Below, piece after piece: positions 43,090 through 50,949 of a DNA stretch of 64,000 nucleotides. Both the position numbers and the translations under genes were made by a program. Source of the stretch: Pelobacter seleniigenes DSM 18267 (GTDB taxonomy: Bacteria; Desulfobacterota; Desulfuromonadia; Desulfuromonadales; Geopsychrobacteraceae); assembly GCF_000711225.1 (NCBI RefSeq), contig NZ_JOMG01000004.1, positions 868,001 through 932,000 of the forward strand. Reading direction: 5' to 3'. Below the pieces are notes generated by a model that did no database searches, was not told the DNA's origin, and worked only from the letters and a program-made list of their open reading frames with translations. How positions within the stretch are numbered: position 1 is the first letter of the stretch; each line of letters begins with the position of its first letter.

Positions 43090-43762
43090 ACGGTGCTGGC
43101 AGCAAGGGCCGGATAGACTGGCCATTGACGATGGGGTTCTTGATCTGTGGCGGTTTCCGCTGGCGGAAAGAGCTGTGGAGGATGTCCATCGGCAGCTGTT
43201 GAGTGCACAGGAACTTGACCGCGCAGGCAAATTGTTGGTCGAACAGAAGAGAACCGAATTCATCCTTTGCCGGGCCACGATCCGGCGTATCCTTTCCCGC
43301 TACCTTGCCTCAGCTCCCGAACAATTGGCTTTCACCACCCTTGAACATGGTAAGCCGGTGCTGGCAGCTGACGTGCATGATCGGCCACTGTCTTTCAACC
43401 TGAGTCATGCCGGTGGCTGGGGCCTCCTCGCCGTCACCTCGGGGGCTGCCGTCGGGGTTGATATCGAGCTGATCGATGCACAGTTAAACTTCTTCGGTAT
43501 TGCCAGCAGATTTTTTACCCGCCATGAGCAAAACGAGCTGGACTCATATCCCGCTGTCCGGCAAAGGCGTGGTTTTTATCGTCTCTGGACCCGTAAAGAA
43601 GCTTTGCTGAAGATGAGTGGAAGCGGTTTCTACGGGGTTGGCAAAGGGCCTGCTGAGCAGGCTGATTATCTGCAGCATTTGGTCGTGGGCCCTGGTTATG
43701 TTGCTACCGTGGCTGTTGCCGCTGCCATCAGAACCTGGCACTGTTATCAGTTTGCTCCCTGA
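43070..43762 (+). CDS. Sfp-type 4'-phosphopantetheinyl transferase (PfaE role)
   Basis: 230 residues from ATG 43070 (ATG 43076 also possible), overlapping the oleD end by about 20 bases. Sfp/PfaE-type enzymes attach phosphopantetheine from CoA to ACP serines. Signatures: LSHAGGWGLLAV, VGVDIELID (Mg-binding Asp/Glu) and FYRLWTRKEALLKMSGSGF (the W-x-x-K-E-A motif). As the last gene of the run it presumably activates the four ACPs of PfaA and makes the cluster self-sufficient. Confidence 0.9.
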   Translation: MAMNSPERCWQQGPDRLAIDDGVLDLWRFPLAERAVEDVHRQLLSAQELDRAGKLLVEQKRTEFILCRATIRRILSRYLASAPEQLAFTTLEHGKPVLAADVHDRPLSFNLSHAGGWGLLAVTSGAAVGVDIELIDAQLNFFGIASRFFTRHEQNELDSYPAVRQRRGFYRLWTRKEALLKMSGSGFYGVGKGPAEQADYLQHLVVGPGYVATVAVAAAIRTWHCYQFAP

Positions 43763-44034
43763 GTTGCCGCAAGCACCTGCCATCTGCGGTCACAACCATC
43801 GTCTGACCCGTCGTTTAAAGATCTATTCTAATCTTCGTCGCACCTGCACGGGTATTTTCGACCTCTGTCCAATATTTATTTTTTTGCCGGAGGAGCCGGT
43901 CTTTCCGCTCTGGCTGTGGTTTTGCTGCGCTTAGGGCATGGTTTTCAGTTAATCTTGTTATACTTGAACCATTCACTTTTGTGGGGGAGCGTAAAAAAAT
44001 CGCAGCTGGTGACCGATAAGGGGGTATGTTCGCT

Positions 44035-45414
44035 ATGAAACGCCAATTACGGATCGGTCTGGGGGTTGTTCTGCTGCTGAGCGGCTGGATAAGCGCCTTT
44101 CTTCTCAACAGCATGCCGCCGGGCAGCAATTACTATATCATTGGTCCGACCTTGTTGTTGGGGGGCGGGTTGGGATTGATTTTTAAAACCGCCGGCGGCA
44201 AGCTGACCGCGGTGACGGTAGCTTTGACCGCCTTAACGGCCCTGTTGACCATCAACCAGATTTATCCCAGCGCCGGGGTCAGTATCTCCGCGTTTGAACA
44301 AGGACTGCAACAACCCGCTGAGCGGGGAAACATGGTCCCGCTGGCGGTTGCGCAGGACGAACATAGCGGACCCTTTGCGACCGAGCGGCAGCTTGAAGTT
44401 TTTGCGGACCTTGATATCAAACTGTTCGCGCGACTGCCCGGCCCGGTCCGCATGCTTGCCTTTGACGACAGTGGCAGGCTGTATGCCAGCATTCCCCGGC
44501 TTGGTGCCATCTATCTGCTGAAGGATGAAAACCGGGACGGCTTTGCGGAACAGCCGATTCTCTTTCATGTCGGCCTGGACCGCCCCCATGGTCTGGTGTG
44601 GGACGGCAATAAGCTCTATATCGCCGAAACCTCCCGCCTGCTGGAACTGCAGGACAGGAACGGCGACAACTCCGTGGATAAGGAACGAACCATCCTCGAC
44701 GGCCTGCCGGACGATGGCGGGCACTGGACCCGCTCGTTGGCCCTCGGCAAAGACGGCTCCCTTTACCTGTCCATCGGCTCCCGCTGTAATGCCTGCGCCG
44801 AAGCTGATCCCTTGCGCGCCACGGTGATCAAAGTTGATCCGGCCACCGGGCAGTCCGCTGTTTATGCCAGCGGCTTGCGCAATTCAGTCGGGCTGGCCTT
44901 TGCGCCTGGCAGTGATGTCCTCTGGGGGAGCGATAACGGGCGGGATATGCTCGGGGATAACGTACCGCCCGATGAAATCAACCGGATTGTCCAAGGGCAG
45001 GATTACGGCTGGCCTTACTGCTACGGGCAACGGACGCCTGACCCGGAACTCGGTTCGGCTGCTCGCTGCAAAGAGACCAGCGCCAGTGTTGTCGACCTGC
45101 AGGCCCATTCCGCTCCCCTCGGGATCAGTTTCGGGGCCGGTCTGAAGGCTCCGGCCGAATATCGCAACAGCCTCTACGTTGCCTTGCACGGGTCCTGGAA
45201 TCGTACGACACCGACCGGTTACAAACTGGTCAGAATTCCCTTTGTCGACGGTCGGCCCAGTGGAGCGGTGCAGGAATTCCTGCGCGGCTGGCTGCTTGAT
45301 GACAGTGCCTGGGGGCGACCGGTCGACCCGCTGGTCGGCCCGGACGGGAACCTTTACCTGAGCGATGATCGCGCTGACGCAATCTATCGTATTCATTGGA
45401 AAACGACGGAGTAA
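44035..45414 (+). CDS. PQQ-dependent aldose/sorbosone dehydrogenase-like protein, membrane-anchored
   Basis: 459 residues from ATG 44035, preceded by AAGGGGGT nine bases upstream; an ATG nine bases earlier touches that ribosome site and is unlikely. Three N-terminal helices (about 5-85) are followed by a beta-propeller from ~115. Propeller blocks: FDDSGRLYASIP, LDRPHGLVW, GGHWTRSLALGKDGSLYLSIGS, SGLRNSVGLAFAP and QDYGWPYCYG, typical of soluble PQQ glucose/sorbosone dehydrogenases (YliI-like). It probably oxidises a sugar in the periplasm, if PQQ is available. A 272-base gap separates it from the lipid operon. Confidence 0.75.
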   Translation: MKRQLRIGLGVVLLLSGWISAFLLNSMPPGSNYYIIGPTLLLGGGLGLIFKTAGGKLTAVTVALTALTALLTINQIYPSAGVSISAFEQGLQQPAERGNMVPLAVAQDEHSGPFATERQLEVFADLDIKLFARLPGPVRMLAFDDSGRLYASIPRLGAIYLLKDENRDGFAEQPILFHVGLDRPHGLVWDGNKLYIAETSRLLELQDRNGDNSVDKERTILDGLPDDGGHWTRSLALGKDGSLYLSIGSRCNACAEADPLRATVIKVDPATGQSAVYASGLRNSVGLAFAPGSDVLWGSDNGRDMLGDNVPPDEINRIVQGQDYGWPYCYGQRTPDPELGSAARCKETSASVVDLQAHSAPLGISFGAGLKAPAEYRNSLYVALHGSWNRTTPTGYKLVRIPFVDGRPSGAVQEFLRGWLLDDSAWGRPVDPLVGPDGNLYLSDDRADAIYRIHWKTTE

Positions 45415-45417
45415 CTG

Positions 45418-46221
45418 ATGTTGTACCGATTAATCCTGCTTGTTTTGTTTGTCCTGCCCAGTTTTACGGTGGGCTGTGCCCAGGCCGAGAGCAAGGTTTT
45501 TACCCTGACCGAAAGAGCTCCGGTCGAAATTGTCGGGCAGGTTCGTGAATTGCTCGATAGCGGTGAAAAGGCCGTTGCTGCCGGCTCGACAATTGTGGTT
45601 CAGGGGAGTGCCGAATCGATTGCCGCGGTGGGGAAGCTGATCGCCGCCCTGGATCGACAGCCCCAACAGCTGATCATCCGGGTCAGCAATGAACGTCACA
45701 GCCAACGGGCCGGCCAGCGCATCCTGGCGACCGGAGAGATGCCGGCGGGCGGCCCGGGAACGCGCTACCTGGGCAATGATTTTCGCCGCCTTGAATATTC
45801 CCTGCGGGTCCAGGAGGGCGCGGTGGCTTGGCTGGAGATCGGCCGGGATATCCCTTATACCGAGGAGTGGGCCACTTTCAGCGGGGATATTAACGGGTAT
45901 CGGGAAAGGATCGCCTATCAAAAAATTACCACCGGCTTTCGCGTGGTCCCGGTGCAGGTGATGGGGGACAGGGTCCTGGTCGCTTTTGATCCTCAATTCA
46001 TGGATGCCTCTGGTGGTGACGGGAACAGGGCGCCTGATATTGATTTTTCCCGTTATCATAGTCAAATGTATCTGCCTTTGGATGCCTGGGTCGAGTTGGG
46101 TGGACAATTCAACAACAGCAACCGTTTAGGGCGAGCCATTATTTCCAGCAGCACGGGTTCCGGAGTTGCCAAGGAAAATATTTTTATCAAAATCGAGCGG
46201 GCAGCAGGATTTTCCCCTTGA
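45418..46221 (+). CDS. Exported protein with a secretin-N-domain-like module
   Basis: 267 residues with a signal peptide (cleavage near AQA). Residues ~30-90 (FTLTERAPVEIVGQVRELL to IAALDRQPQQLIIRV) look like the short KH-like N1 domain of secretins: a leucine-rich helix, V.G..E.I..V..LI..LD and a paired strand. The remainder (~120-265) is beta-rich with a terminal IFIKIERA strand and resembles the beginning of a secretin barrel gate, but it is far too short to be a full secretin. It lies three bases after the sugar-dehydrogenase gene. It might be a pilotin-like or stand-alone homologue. Function unknown. Confidence 0.55.
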   Translation: MLYRLILLVLFVLPSFTVGCAQAESKVFTLTERAPVEIVGQVRELLDSGEKAVAAGSTIVVQGSAESIAAVGKLIAALDRQPQQLIIRVSNERHSQRAGQRILATGEMPAGGPGTRYLGNDFRRLEYSLRVQEGAVAWLEIGRDIPYTEEWATFSGDINGYRERIAYQKITTGFRVVPVQVMGDRVLVAFDPQFMDASGGDGNRAPDIDFSRYHSQMYLPLDAWVELGGQFNNSNRLGRAIISSSTGSGVAKENIFIKIERAAGFSP

Positions 46222-46246
46222 CACTCCTGGGGCGATTTGGTACTTC
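46218..46246 (+). promoter_or_regulatory. Possible sigma-70 promoter of tRNA-Cys
   Basis: TTGACA at 46218-46223, a 17-base spacer and a weak -10 TACTTC at 46241-46246, 30 bases before the tRNA. It overlaps the stop codon of the preceding gene. Confidence 0.4.
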
Positions 46247-46276
46247 AATGCGCACGCCAAAGCGGCGAATCAAAAT

Positions 46277-46350
46277 GGCCCCGTCGCCAAGTGGTAAGGC
46301 AGAGGTCTGCAACACCTTTATCCCCAGTTCGAATCTGGGCGGGGCCTCCA
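46277..46350 (+). tRNA. tRNA-Cys (GCA)
   Basis: 74-nt cloverleaf with a 7-bp acceptor stem (GGCCCCG/CGGGGCC), anticodon loop CTGCAAC giving GCA, TTCGAAT T-loop and encoded CCA. A Rho-independent terminator follows eight bases later. Confidence 0.95.
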
Positions 46351-46357
46351 CAAATTC

Positions 46358-46393
46358 AAAGTGTCAGCCGTTTCCGGCTGACACTTTTTTTTT
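46358..46393 (+). terminator. Rho-independent terminator after tRNA-Cys
   Basis: 13-bp stem AAAGTGTCAGCCG / CGGCTGACACTTT around TTTC, followed by a run of T. It ends shortly before the TauE gene. Confidence 0.9.
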
Positions 46394-46405
46394 CCGGTTG
46401 AAACG

Positions 46406-47224
46406 ATGGAACTACTTTCCCCACAGATCATTATTTTGACCCTGATGCTGGGCTCTTGCGCCGGTTTTCTGGCCGGTCTGCTCGGGATTGGCGGTGGCGT
46501 TATCCTGGTTCCGTTGTTCCTCTGGTTGTTCCCCCTGGCCGGTTTTCCCCCTGACCTGGTTGTGCATTCCGCCTTCGGCACCAGCCTCGCCATTGTTTTT
46601 CCCACCGCCATCAGCAGCACCCTGGCACACCGCAAACGCGGCAATGTCGACTGGTACATGGTGCTTTACCTGACCCTGGGCGGGATTGCGGGATCCATTC
46701 TCGGGTCTTCCCTGGCGGCTGTCCTGCCTGGCGCTAAGCTGAAAATAGCCTTCGGGGTGATGCAGATTCTGGTCAGCCTTAAACTCATTTTTTATAAAAA
46801 TCAGGAAGCCCTGACGGATTATCAATTTTCCGGAAGCCGGAAACCGCTGCTGCTGATCGGCCTGATCGGAGGTTTTTTTTCCGCTTTCTTCGGCATTGGC
46901 GGCGGGGTGGTTGCCGTGCCCTTGCTGTTCATGCTGCTGCGGGTGCCGATCCGTCTGGCGGTCGGCAATTCCAGTGCGCTGATCGTGGTTTCCTCTTTAG
47001 CAGCCGTGGTCTGTTATATCTGGTATGGATTGGAGCAACCGGTCCATGCCCCATTTTCCCTCGGCTATGTTAATATTCTGGTAGCAGTGCTGGTTGCCCC
47101 CCTGACGATTATTTTTGCCCGGATCGGCGTCACCCTGGCCAGCCGGATCAGCCAGGCCAAACTGGTCAAGGTCTTTGCCTTGCTGCTGATGGTTATCGGT
47201 CTGAAAATAGTCTTTAAGATCTAG
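46406..47224 (+). CDS. TauE/SafE family membrane transporter
   Basis: 272 residues with eight predicted helices in two halves. Each half starts with the family repeat: LLGIGGGVILVPLFL near residue 25 and FFGIGGGVVAVPLLF near 165. Members export sulfite, sulfoacetate or similar anions, or import taurine-related compounds. The C-terminus is KVFALLLMVIGLKIVF. Start ATG 46406 lies just after the tRNA-Cys terminator, so it has its own promoter or low-level readthrough. The substrate is not known. Confidence 0.85.
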   Translation: MELLSPQIIILTLMLGSCAGFLAGLLGIGGGVILVPLFLWLFPLAGFPPDLVVHSAFGTSLAIVFPTAISSTLAHRKRGNVDWYMVLYLTLGGIAGSILGSSLAAVLPGAKLKIAFGVMQILVSLKLIFYKNQEALTDYQFSGSRKPLLLIGLIGGFFSAFFGIGGGVVAVPLLFMLLRVPIRLAVGNSSALIVVSSLAAVVCYIWYGLEQPVHAPFSLGYVNILVAVLVAPLTIIFARIGVTLASRISQAKLVKVFALLLMVIGLKIVFKI

Positions 47225-47331
47225 CAGGCCGCCGCTACCGTCTGCCGACCTTATGACCGGGCAAGCAAAAGTCATGGTGGCAACGGGATAAGAGAGTTTT
47301 TTGAACCTTTGATTGATTCACGGAGGTAGCT

Positions 47332-48135
47332 ATGATACGACCTGCGGCTGTTGCCGGTAGTTTTTATCCTGCCGATCCTAAAGAATTAGTCAACCAGATC
47401 GATTCGTTCCTGACCTGGGCGGATGACGATCCGGCAGTGAAAGCGGTGATTGTTCCCCATGCCGGGCTGGTCTATTCCGGAGCCGTCGCCGGGGAAGTCT
47501 TCAGTTGTACGGCTGTTCCTCCTTGTGTGCTTATGCTCGGCCCCAACCATCACGGTGGCGGTCCGGCCATCGCGGTCAGTAAGGCCACGGCCTGGGCAAC
47601 ACCGTTCGGGGCGGTTCCGGTGGCCAGTGAGCTGCGGACGGCCCTGTTGAAACGGATTCCGCAAGCGGAGGCTGATGACCAGGCTCATCAGTATGAGCAC
47701 TCTCTGGAAATCATGTTGCCGTTTTTGCTCCGCAAACAACCGGATCTGCAGATTTTGCCCATCGCCCTGGGACAGTTGAGTTTCGCCGAGTGTCAGGCGC
47801 TGGGTGCCGAGCTTGCCGCACTGCTGAAGGATTGGCAACAACCGGTGTTGCTGCTGGCGAGCAGTGACATGAATCATTTTTTTCCGGCGGCTGAGAATAA
47901 AAAGCTCGATAATATAGCGATCTCAGCCATGACCGATTTTGATCCGCAACGCCTTTACCAGGTGGTGAAGGAACATCGGATCACTATGTGCGGTGTGTTG
48001 CCGACCGTGGTTGTCATGCACGCCGCGCTTCAACTCGGTGCAGAGGAGTGCCGTCTGGTCCGTTATGCCCATTCCGGAGAGGTCAGCGGCGATAACAGTC
48101 GGGTGGTCGGCTACGCCGGACTGACGATCCGCTGA
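47332..48135 (+). CDS. MEMO1-family protein (AmmeMemoRadiSam system protein B)
   Basis: 267 residues; starts with MIRPAAVAGSFYPADP, the family hallmark, and has VPHAGLVYSG, GPNHHGGGPA, HQYEHSLEIMLPFL and LLASSDMNHFF, supplying the His/Asp/Cys-type cleft of Memo proteins. Bacterial members occur beside AMMECR1 and radical-SAM proteins, neither of which is seen in this window. A clear ribosome site CACGGAGG precedes the ATG. The biochemical role is still uncertain in the literature. Confidence 0.9.
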   Translation: MIRPAAVAGSFYPADPKELVNQIDSFLTWADDDPAVKAVIVPHAGLVYSGAVAGEVFSCTAVPPCVLMLGPNHHGGGPAIAVSKATAWATPFGAVPVASELRTALLKRIPQAEADDQAHQYEHSLEIMLPFLLRKQPDLQILPIALGQLSFAECQALGAELAALLKDWQQPVLLLASSDMNHFFPAAENKKLDNIAISAMTDFDPQRLYQVVKEHRITMCGVLPTVVVMHAALQLGAEECRLVRYAHSGEVSGDNSRVVGYAGLTIR

Positions 48136-48204
48136 GGAGCTGGTTTTTCTGCGCTCCGGTTTGTTCGACGACCAATTATTTTTGAATGGTTTCAAGGAGT
48201 TTTC

Positions 48205-49602
48205 ATGTCTGATCTACGTGTTCGTTTTGCCCCCAGCCCGACCGGATATCTCCATATCGGCGGTGCCCGGACCGCTCTGTTCAATTATCTGCTCGCGCAA
48301 CAGCAGCATGGCACCTATGTCCTGCGGATTGAAGATACCGATGTGGCCCGCTCGACCCAGGAATCCGTCGACGCTATTCTCAACGCCATGGACTGGCTGG
48401 GGCTGTCATGTGACGAAGGCCCGTTTTACCAGTCGGACCGGTTTGATCTGTATCGGCAGAAAGTTCAGCAACTCCTTGACGAGGGGAAGGCTTATCGCTG
48501 TTACTGCACCCAGGAAGAGCTGGACGCCAAACGCGAAGCAGCTCTGCAGGAAGGGCGCAAACCGAAATACGACGGCACCTGTCGCCACCGCAGCGATCAA
48601 CCCGATGCCCCCTATGTGGTGCGCTTCAAGCTGCCTGAAGGGCAGGGGGCAACGACCTTTGTGGATAAGATCAAAGGCCCGATTACCTTTCAGCATGACG
48701 AACTGGACGATCTGATTATTCAGCGGACCGACGGAACTCCGACCTACAATTTTGTGGTGGTTGTCGATGACGCCGAAATGGGTATGACGCTGATCATCCG
48801 GGGGGACGATCATGTCAACAACACTCCACGACAGATCTTGCTGTACGAGGCCCTCGGTTATCCGGTGCCCGAGTTTGCTCATGTTCCGATGATCCTGGGG
48901 TCCGATAAAAAACGCCTGTCCAAGCGGCACGGCGCTACCTCGGTCATGGCTTATCAGGAGATGGGATTTCTTCCGGAAGCCCTGGTTAATTACCTGGCCC
49001 GCCTCGGCTGGTCCCATGGTGATGAAGAAATTTTCAGCATGAGCGACCTGATTGAAAAATTCAGCTTGGATCATGTCGGCCGTGCCGCCGGGGTTTTTAA
49101 CCCGGAAAAGCTGCTCTGGCTCAACAGTCACTACATCAAGAGCGGCGACCCGGCTCGTCTGGCCGAACTGCTGCAGCCGTTTTTGGCGGCCAAAGGAGTT
49201 TCCACGACCGCTGGCCCTGATCTGGTTGAAGTTGTCAAAAGCCTGCAGGAAAGGGCAGCGACCCTCGTGGAAATGGCTGATGGCGCAGCATTCTATTTTG
49301 CTGAGCTGATTGAATACGATGAAAAAGCCAAGAATAAATTTCTAAGTAATGATCAGCGGGAACTGTTCGAAATCTTGCTTGAACAGCTGAACGGCTGTGA
49401 GCGGTTCGATGAAGAGAGCCTTGAAAAGGCTTTTGCCGTGATCATGGAAAAAACCGGTTTGAAATTCGGAAAAGTCGCCCAACCATTGCGGGTGGCTTTG
49501 ACCGGAGGAACGGCAAGCCCGAGTATTTACCAGGTGTTGGAAGTCCTCGGCAAAGAAGAGTCGCTGAAAAGAATAACCCAGGCGCTGGGCGCCTTGGTTT
49601 AG
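48205..49602 (+). CDS. gltX: Glutamyl-tRNA synthetase
   Basis: 465 residues, class I aminoacyl-tRNA synthetase attaching Glu to tRNA-Glu (and perhaps tRNA-Gln in organisms using the amidotransferase route). HIGH-type motif in [25 protein letters not shown]-type motif KRLSKRHG near residue 240, the C-x-C region [10 protein letters not shown], and a full anticodon-binding C-terminal domain. Ribosome site AAGGAG precedes ATG 48205. A strong terminator follows. Normal length. Confidence 0.97.
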   Translation: MSDLRVRFAPSPTGYLHIGGARTALFNYLLAQQQHGTYVLRIEDTDVARSTQESVDAILNAMDWLGLSCDEGPFYQSDRFDLYRQKVQQLLDEGKAYRCYCTQEELDAKREAALQEGRKPKYDGTCRHRSDQPDAPYVVRFKLPEGQGATTFVDKIKGPITFQHDELDDLIIQRTDGTPTYNFVVVVDDAEMGMTLIIRGDDHVNNTPRQILLYEALGYPVPEFAHVPMILGSDKKRLSKRHGATSVMAYQEMGFLPEALVNYLARLGWSHGDEEIFSMSDLIEKFSLDHVGRAAGVFNPEKLLWLNSHYIKSGDPARLAELLQPFLAAKGVSTTAGPDLVEVVKSLQERAATLVEMADGAAFYFAELIEYDEKAKNKFLSNDQRELFEILLEQLNGCERFDEESLEKAFAVIMEKTGLKFGKVAQPLRVALTGGTASPSIYQVLEVLGKEESLKRITQALGALV

Positions 49603-49611
49603 CAGGTTACT

Positions 49612-49648
49612 AAAAAGCCCGGCTGTTTGAAACAGCCGGGCTTTTTTT
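49612..49648 (+). terminator. Rho-independent terminator after gltX
   Basis: 12-bp stem (AGCCCGGCTGTT with AACAGCCGGGCT) around TGA, flanked by A-run and T-run. The A-run on the left means it can also end the minus-strand PilZ gene transcript. Confidence 0.95.
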
Positions 49649-49673
49649 ATTTGGCAAGCAGTGGAACGAGTAT

Positions 49674-50033
49674 TTACAGCTGATCCTTGATCCAGTCGTC
49701 AATCTGTTGCGATACCTCGTCGTCAAGGTCGATAAACTTCATACCCATCCCCGGCTCAAAAGGCAGATGCGAGCCGAAGGGACGTTTCCATACCACTTCA
49801 CAACAACAGCGGACATGCCCCTTGAGCGGAGCCGGCAGGGCAAATTCCAGGTTGATGCGTTGCCCCGGTTCAATGGGGTTGGTCGTCGCAATAAACATCC
49901 CGCTCTTGCTGATATTTTTGGTGTAGCCGAAAAACACCGGACGGTCGCCGTCAATATGGACCTTCTGAATGATCAGCGGTGCTCTGAGATTTTTTCTGAG
50001 GTCTGCTTTGGGGCGTTCAGGGGTTTCTTTCAT
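49674..50033 (-). CDS. PilZ-domain protein
   Basis: 119 residues from ATG 50033 with GGAGAAACT directly upstream; ATG 50048 is less likely. The c-di-GMP signatures are present: RKNLRAPL (R-x3-R type) near residue 10 and NISKSGMFI (D/N-x-S-x2-G) near 38, followed by the beta-barrel strands INLEFALP, VRCCCEVVW and GMGMKFIDL. It probably binds cyclic di-GMP in the cytoplasm and affects motility or surface glycan. It is a single gene, convergent with gltX. Confidence 0.85.
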   Translation of the reverse strand: MKETPERPKADLRKNLRAPLIIQKVHIDGDRPVFFGYTKNISKSGMFIATTNPIEPGQRINLEFALPAPLKGHVRCCCEVVWKRPFGSHLPFEPGMGMKFIDLDDEVSQQIDDWIKDQL

Positions 50034-50222
50034 AGTTTCTCCACACATGCATTGGCGATTGAATGTAACCTATTCGATTCATAAGATGGATGCAATGTTT
50101 AATTCACGATTGAGCCCGGAAACTGCCTCCATTTATGACCCGCTTCGGGGAGAAGTAAGCATTTATACAGATATTACAAAGGGTGTAATGATTACATATC
50201 ATGGTTGACATTAAAACAATTA

Positions 50223-50340
50223 TCGCTAAACTCGAATCTGTTCGAGTTTAGCAGGCTGTTGAAAAACTGCCTGCCAAGACCATGGACGGAACGGGCTTGA
50301 AAAAGGCCAAGGATGGACTTTTTCAACAACCGGTTAGCGA
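50223..50340 (+). repeat. Nested inverted-repeat element upstream of the TetR gene
   Basis: Bounded by TCGCTAA (50223) and TTAGCGA (50334-50340). Inside are a perfect 12-bp hairpin (GCTAAACTCGAA at 50225-50236 with TTCGAGTTTAGC at 50241-50252) and a second inverted pair GGCTGTTGAAAAACT (50254) / ACTTTTTCAACAACC (50317-50331), 13 of 15 matching. The GGCTGTTGAAAAA ends recall common short mobile repeats of proteobacteria. It stops nine bases before the TetR start codon. Confidence 0.75.
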
Positions 50341-50349
50341 GGAGTGCAG

Positions 50350-50949
50350 ATGTCCGGAATACGGGAACAGAAAAAGCAGGAAACCAGGCAGGCGATTTGC
50401 GCCGCGGCAATGAAATTATTTACTGAAAAAAGCTATGAAGCGACCAGCATCGAAGATATCGCCTTGGATGCCGGTATCGGTAAAACGACCATTTATGGTT
50501 ACTTCTCTAACAAAGAAGAAATATTTGTCACTTACTGTGACACTGAATTGGAGAGGGCTTTTAACCAGTTTCGTTCCGATTGCGAAGAAGAACGTCCGCT
50601 GTTGGATAAACTGGTCCGGTTTTTTTTGAGTAAATTTTCCTTTGTAACGGAAAATCGGGAGTTCGGTCGGCAGATGATGAGAGAAATGCTCTTTCCCCGC
50701 ACGATTAACGAACAGGCGGAGCTCCATGATCGCAGGTATCTCGATCACCTGCAGGCGATCTTTATCGATGCCGAACAGCAGGGGGACATTGCGCCAGGAC
50801 AGGATAGCTTTATGCTCGCTGTTCATGCTTTTTCCGTTTATCTGGGGGTTCTGACGGGCTGGTTCAAAGGCCATGTCAGCGAACTTGAACAGGCTGAGAA
50901 CGCTCTACGGCAGCTCTTTTCCCAGTTGCTGGAAGGGGTTCAGTCATGA
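50350..50949 (+). CDS. TetR/AcrR-family transcriptional regulator
   Basis: 199 residues from ATG 50350 (ribosome site GAGGAG); a GTG six bases upstream is the only other start. The N-terminal helix-turn-helix (about 10-55) has TRQAICAAAMKLF, TSIEDIALDAGIGKTTIYGYF and NKEEIF, the standard TetR pattern. The C-terminal ligand domain is variable. Its stop overlaps the TolC start (ATGA), so it is the first gene of the efflux operon it most likely represses. The nested repeat just upstream may hold its operator. Confidence 0.9.
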   Translation: MSGIREQKKQETRQAICAAAMKLFTEKSYEATSIEDIALDAGIGKTTIYGYFSNKEEIFVTYCDTELERAFNQFRSDCEEERPLLDKLVRFFLSKFSFVTENREFGRQMMREMLFPRTINEQAELHDRRYLDHLQAIFIDAEQQGDIAPGQDSFMLAVHAFSVYLGVLTGWFKGHVSELEQAENALRQLFSQLLEGVQS

